Positions 60,245 through 64,000 of a stretch of DNA of 64,000 nt are shown in pieces; the stretch's first letter is position 1, and every line of letters starts with the position of its first letter. A program made the position numbers and the translations under genes. The notes below the pieces were generated by a model that worked only from the letters and a program-made list of their open reading frames with translations, searched no databases and was not told where the DNA came from. The stretch covers positions 1-64,000 of the forward strand of contig JAHBXY010000031.1 of assembly GCA_019636275.1 (NCBI GenBank), in the 5' to 3' direction. This DNA comes from Planctomycetota bacterium. Its GTDB lineage: Bacteria; Planctomycetota; J058.

Positions 60245-61034
60245 AGGCGCCCCGGCCCCCCATCCGGCGCTCCCTGACGCTCTCCCCGTCGTTCTTCACG
60301 CCGCCGCCGCGCCCTGGCGCCGCGCGCACCTCATGCCCTGCTCCAGCTTCCGACGGACCGGCGCAGCAGCGCACAGGTTCTCCACAGCCGCGCCGCCGCC
60401 GCGCGTCGCCGTTTTACGCCGGCGTGACGGGCTCCTCTTTCAGCCGCGCGTGGAGCGGCTGTGCGCAAGGCCGCGTCGCCTTTCACGCGGCGCGAGGGGA
60501 ACGGGCGGGACAACGCGTCGAGAGTCGCCGCCCCGGTTTCAGCGGGTCGGAGGGACCTGGGGAGCAGTCGACGAGCGAGACGAGGGTTGTGCGGGCTTCG
60601 TCGAGAACCGGGGCGGGTTCTCCGTCACGTCACCCGCGGACTCCTCACACGCGCGAGGCCTCGTCGGAGGCACGCAAGCGACGACGGCGCAGGCGCGTGC
60701 GCGCGCGGCGCGAGCGGGCTCTCCACACGACGACAAGCCCTAAGAAGATGAATAAGAGATGCATCCATCTCAGGGAGAGGCAGAGGAAGAGACGACGAAG
60801 ACGAGCCGCGACGCTCGCGCTCGAGGCCGGTGACGCGAGAGAATTCGATCGTCGTCGCCGAGCGACGGCGCTAGAATCGGTGGCGTCGACGACCGTCGAG
60901 CTCCCCCCGCACACGACCCGAACCACCGCCCCCGCGACGAGATGCGCCCTCCGCCCCCCGGGCGGCCTGGAGCGCGGCGGGGAGGCCCCGGGCCTGTCGG
61001 AGGCGAGCCGTATGATCCGGCGCAGGAGAGCCTC
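60245..61034. other. dnaA-dnaN intergenic region, candidate origin
   Basis: Almost 800 bp without a convincing gene. It holds TTCTCCACA at 60378-60386 and CTCTCCACA at 60719-60727 (7/9 matches to TTATCCACA), and GAGAACC/GGTTCTCC inverted pairs near 60603-60624. Its lowest-GC stretch is AAGAAGATGAATAAGAGATG (60741-60760), right after the second box and a possible unwinding region. A TAGAAT at 60872-60877 may be a distal promoter. Arg/Ser-rich open frames across it have no start signal. Confidence 0.5.
61011..61016 (+). promoter_or_regulatory. Candidate -10 box of dnaN (TATGAT)
   Basis: TATGATCCG 18 nt before the ATG, the same string as before the LOG-family gene (TATGATCCG at 999). Short leader containing CAGGAGAG. 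Confidence 0.5.
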
Positions 61035-62180
61035 ATGAGCGTCATGGTCGAGAAGTCGTGCCTGAAGGTCCGCGGCGACGCGAAGGAGCTGGCCGAGGCG
61101 ATCGGGATCGCCGCGTCGGTCGCGCCCTCGAAGAGCCCGCGGCCGGTGCTGCAGAACCTCCTGCTCGACGCGCGCGACGGCGTGCTCGAGGTCACCGGCA
61201 CCGACCTCGACGTGGCGATCCGCGTGCGGATCGAGCGCGTCGACATGACCAGCGAGGGCCGCGTCCTGGTCAACGCCGCGCGCTTCCAGCAGATCCTGCG
61301 CGAGCTCGTGGGCGAGCAGGTCGAGATCGAGACCGACGAGCGGGCGGGCTGCATCATCAGCACCGGCGACTCCCGGTTCCACGTCATGGGCGAGGAGCCC
61401 GACGACTTCCCCGAGCTCGGCGCGTGGAAGGGCGACGGGGTGCTCCAGCTCCCGGCCTCGGCGCTGGTCGAGATGATCCGGCGCACGCACTTCGCGGCGC
61501 ACCCGGAGAAGACCCGCTACGCCATGAACGGGATCCTGATCGACCTCAAGGACCAGCGGCTGCGCCTCGTGGCCACCGACGGCAAGCGCCTGAGCATGTG
61601 CGAGCGGCCGGCGACCGCCGAGGCGGTCAAGGCGCCCGTGTTCGTCGTCGTGCCGACGAAGGCCATGCAGCTCCTGCAGCGCGTCGTCGGCTCCGGCGAG
61701 GAGCACGTCGAGGTCTCGGTCGAGCCGGCGCAGGTCCAGTTCCGCACGGCCCACGCGACGGTCATGGCGCGCCTGATCGAGGGCCACTTCCCTCCCTACG
61801 AGGACGTCCTGCCCAAGAGCCACGACAAGAAGCTACAGCTCCCGCGCGAGGGCTTCCTCTCGGCGCTGCGCCGGGCGTCGCTCCTGGCGACCAAGGACAG
61901 CCAGGCGGTGCGCTTCCGCTTCGCCCGCGAGGGGCTCGAGCTCACCGCGCGCGTCCCCGAGGTCGGCGAGAGCCGCGTGCAGTTCCCGCTCGACTACCCG
62001 TTCGACGAGCTGACGATCGGCTTCAACCCGGCCTTCTTCGCCGACGTGCTCAAGGTCCTGAGCACGACCGAGTTCGTCCTGCAGCTCAAGGACACGCGCA
62101 GCGCGGCCGTCGTGCAGGAGCAGGACAAGGACGGCGGGGTGTTCGTCTACCTCGTCATGCCCCTGAACCTCGGGGCCTGA
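61035..62180 (+). CDS. dnaN: DNA polymerase III sliding clamp, beta subunit
   Basis: 381 residues with the three clamp domains. KVRGDAKELAEAIGIAASVA opens domain 1; TDLDVAIRVRIE, FHVMGEEPDDFP and LVATDGKRLSMCERPAT are conserved strands/loops; EGHFPPYEDVLPK is the hallmark of domain 2-3; and FVYLVMPLNLGA ends in the usual VMP(M/L)xL peptide-binding groove. It encircles DNA to hold polymerase. ATG 61035 is preceded by AGGAGAG. Confidence 0.95.
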   Translation: MSVMVEKSCLKVRGDAKELAEAIGIAASVAPSKSPRPVLQNLLLDARDGVLEVTGTDLDVAIRVRIERVDMTSEGRVLVNAARFQQILRELVGEQVEIETDERAGCIISTGDSRFHVMGEEPDDFPELGAWKGDGVLQLPASALVEMIRRTHFAAHPEKTRYAMNGILIDLKDQRLRLVATDGKRLSMCERPATAEAVKAPVFVVVPTKAMQLLQRVVGSGEEHVEVSVEPAQVQFRTAHATVMARLIEGHFPPYEDVLPKSHDKKLQLPREGFLSALRRASLLATKDSQAVRFRFAREGLELTARVPEVGESRVQFPLDYPFDELTIGFNPAFFADVLKVLSTTEFVLQLKDTRSAAVVQEQDKDGGVFVYLVMPLNLGA

Positions 62181-62263
62181 CGCGCCCTTGGGCCTGCGCG
62201 TTCTCCACAGCCGCACCACGGGGCCCCGTCGGCCGGGCCCACGACCGAAGCGCCTGTGCTATC

Positions 62264-62680
62264 ATGAGTAAGCCACGGGATCAGCACCCCGGATCAACGG
62301 AGAATCCACACCTCAGACCTCGATCGGTTCCGGTCGCCGCCGTGGGCGACCTGGTCGCGAAGGTGGTCGAGGCGGCCGGGCTCGACCGGGGGACTCAGCG
62401 GTCGGCGCTGGTCAAGGCGTGGCGAGAGGCCGTCGGCCGCGAGATCGCGGCGCAGACGGAGGTCCAGGGGTTACGAGGAGGGGTCCTGACGGTCCTGGTC
62501 GGTTCGGCTGCGCTGTCCCACGAGCTCATGGTCTACTATCGGCGCGATCTGCTGACCCGGCTGCGGGAACAGACCTCGATCCCCATCACCGACCTCAGGT
62601 GCAAGGTCACCGGGGCCGAGGCTCCCGAGGAGGACCGCCGCGGAGGCCACTCCGGCGGCGGTCGGGCCCGGGGGCGCTGA
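62264..62680 (+). CDS. dciA: DciA family (DUF721) protein
   Basis: 138 residues. The DUF721 core (~30-110) reads VVEAAGLDRGTQRSALVKAW, then REAVGREIAAQTEVQGLRGG, VLTVLVGSAALSHELMVYYR, and LLTRLREQTSIPITDLRCKV. The KH-like core after a helical start is typical of DciA, the ancestral helicase operator that helps load DnaB. It takes the place recF usually has between dnaN and gyrB. The ATG overlaps a TATCAT -10-like string (62260-62265), so translation may begin later, e.g. near VGDLVAKV. TTCTCCACA lies upstream at 62201. Confidence 0.85.
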   Translation: MSKPRDQHPGSTENPHLRPRSVPVAAVGDLVAKVVEAAGLDRGTQRSALVKAWREAVGREIAAQTEVQGLRGGVLTVLVGSAALSHELMVYYRRDLLTRLREQTSIPITDLRCKVTGAEAPEEDRRGGHSGGGRARGR

Positions 62681-62691
62681 AGGAGCCAGAC

Positions 62692-64000
62692 ATGCCCAAG
62701 GTGGACCAGGACGAGCCGCAGGCCGCGGGCGCGGGGACCGTCACGGCCGAGAAGAGCTACGACGCCGACAGCATCCAGGTGCGCGAGGGCATGGAGCACG
62801 TGCGCTCGCGCCCGGCCATGTACATCGGCGACATCTACGAGCGCGGGCTGCACCACCTCGTCAACGAGGTCGTGGACAACTCGGTCGACGAGGCGCTGGC
62901 CGGCTTCTGCACCCGGATCGACGTGACCGTCCACGGCGACGGCTCGATCACGATCCTCGACGACGGGCGCGGGATCCCGGTCGGCATGCACCCGAAGGCC
63001 AAGAAGCCGACCGTCGAGGTGTGCCTGACGATCATCGGGGCCGGCGGGAAGTTCGACAAGGGCTCGTACAAGATCTCGGGCGGCCTCCACGGCGTCGGCG
63101 TCTCGTGCGTCAACGCGCTCTCGGAGTGGCTCGAGTGCGAGGTCTACCGCGACGGCAAGAGCCACTCGATCCGCTTCGCCCGCGGTCAGACGGTCAAGCC
63201 GCTCGAGGAGCTCGGGCCGTCGCCCCGGCGCGGGACGAAGATCACCTTCAAGCCCGATCCGGAGATCTTCAAGCAGTCGCAGGAGTTCAAGTTCGAGCGC
63301 CTGTCGAAGCGCCTGCGCGAGCTGGCCTTCCTCAACGCGGGGCTGAAGATCGCGCTGCGCGACGAGCGCGGCGAGGGCAAGGTCGAGGAGTACCACTCGC
63401 CCAACGGCCTGGTCGACTTCGTCAACGCCCTGTCGACGTCCGAGAACGTGCTCCTGTCGAAGCCGATCCACCTCAAGGGCGGGGCCGACAGCGACGAGTC
63501 GGGCGGGCGCGTCGAGGTCGAGATCGCGATCCAGTACAACGACACCTACTCGGACACGATCGTCAGCTACGCGAACAACATCAACACGATCGAGGGCGGC
63601 ACCCACGAGACCGGGTTCCGCACGGCGCTGACGACGACGCTCAACGGCTGGCTGAAGCAGAACGAGAAGGGCAAGGACAAGGAGGAGGAGCGCCCCACCG
63701 GCGACGACTACCGCGAGGGCCTCGTCGCGGCGATCTCCGTCAAGATCCCGGAGCCCCAGTTCGAGGGCCAGACCAAGACGAAGCTGGGCAACTCGGACGT
63801 GGCCGGGATCGTGCAGAACGTGGTCGGCGAGTACCTGCGCGCCTGGACCGACCAGCACCCGGCCGAGACGAAGAAGATCGTGGCCAAGGCCCAGGAGGCC
63901 CGGCGCGTGCGCCTGGCGGCCAAGAAGGCCAAGGAAATGGCGCGCAAGAAGGACTCGCTGCGCGGCGGCGGGATCGCCAAGCTCAAGCACGCGCAGTCGG
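62692..64000 (+). CDS. gyrB: DNA gyrase subunit B (3' end outside window)
   Basis: The first 436 codons are visible. GHKL ATPase features: NEVVDNSVDEALAGFC (Mg-binding Asn), LDDGRGIPVGMH, GKFDKGSYKISGGLHGVGVS, then the transducer domain with GTKITFKPDPEIF and ANNINTIEGGTHETGFRTAL. A Lys/Glu-rich insertion (NEKGKDKEEERPTGD, ~325-340) precedes DYREGLVAAISVKIP. The enzyme introduces negative supercoils with GyrA. ATG 62692 has AAGGAGCC 5 nt upstream, directly after dciA (11-nt gap), so the two are probably one transcript. Confidence 0.95.
   Translation, partial: MPKVDQDEPQAAGAGTVTAEKSYDADSIQVREGMEHVRSRPAMYIGDIYERGLHHLVNEVVDNSVDEALAGFCTRIDVTVHGDGSITILDDGRGIPVGMHPKAKKPTVEVCLTIIGAGGKFDKGSYKISGGLHGVGVSCVNALSEWLECEVYRDGKSHSIRFARGQTVKPLEELGPSPRRGTKITFKPDPEIFKQSQEFKFERLSKRLRELAFLNAGLKIALRDERGEGKVEEYHSPNGLVDFVNALSTSENVLLSKPIHLKGGADSDESGGRVEVEIAIQYNDTYSDTIVSYANNINTIEGGTHETGFRTALTTTLNGWLKQNEKGKDKEEERPTGDDYREGLVAAISVKIPEPQFEGQTKTKLGNSDVAGIVQNVVGEYLRAWTDQHPAETKKIVAKAQEARRVRLAAKKAKEMARKKDSLRGGGIAKLKHAQS

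Noticed and set aside
60333..60743. 136-codon frame in the dnaA-dnaN gap
   Set aside because: Arg/Ser-rich with no ribosome site or domain; it overlaps DnaA-box-like sites and the A-rich tract, so non-coding is more likely.

Overview
This is a 64 kb stretch of a very GC-rich bacterial chromosome. It carries a replication-start block at its right end: dnaA, dnaN, a DciA-type gene and gyrB (cut by the window edge). Large Ser/Thr kinases fused to TPR or WD40 repeats, an ECF sigma factor coupled to a zinc-ribbon/TPR protein, PEGA, STAS and DUF4058 proteins, and LpxA beside a squalene/phytoene synthase together suggest a Planctomycetota-like organism with an outer membrane. That lineage call is an inference from gene content and protein style; no rRNA gene is present to test it.

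Layout. 0-11 kb: the end of a membrane protein, a LOG-family hydrolase, and two paralogous Ser/Thr kinase-TPR genes flanking a divergent ECF-sigma operon. Reading frames in this part are broken repeatedly. 11-20 kb: carbonic anhydrase, a small membrane protein, trigger factor with a His-rich N-terminus, tRNA-Gly, a large secreted LysM protein, a Gly-rich secreted protein, and a rhomboid-like/STAS/PLP-enzyme group. 20-26 kb: two tandem D12-class DNA adenine methylases and an ErpA/IscA-type protein, bounded by two inverted copies of a hairpin repeat; then an Fe-S (CCG-domain) oxidoreductase followed by a ~210-nt element with nested inverted repeats, and a ceramidase-like membrane protein. 26-38 kb: a CPA2-type antiporter with a cytosolic tail, an S1-like protein, ETF-quinone oxidoreductase, DUF547 and DUF4058 proteins, an SH3b protein, squalene/phytoene synthase, LpxA and a DUF3185 protein. 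38-46 kb: a kinase with about 14 WD40 repeats, a coiled-coil gene and its decayed partial copy, and a histidine kinase paired with a methanogen-output-domain protein. 46-54 kb: a complete Mrp-type Na+/H+ antiporter operon (F-G-A-B-C-D-E), a double universal stress protein and an HNH endonuclease. 54-58 kb: a PEGA lipoprotein, murD and an XRE/S24-like regulator in one operon; two tRNA-Ser genes separated by seven ~91-bp tandem repeats; a bifunctional-nuclease-domain protein. 58-64 kb: dnaA, a probable origin region, dnaN, dciA and the start of gyrB.

Promoters are visible mainly as AT-rich -10 hexamers (TAGAAT, TATGAT, TAGACT, CATACT) standing out from the GC-rich background. In several cases the -10 lies 8-10 nt before a GTG start, implying leaderless mRNAs. 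No CRISPR array, insertion sequence, prophage or rRNA operon was found. The best candidates for something undescribed are the structured element at 25325-25536, the tRNA-Ser-bracketed repeat array at 57380-58003, the repeat-bounded methylase pair at 20546-24064, and the duplication scar around the histidine-kinase module at 42671-45948.
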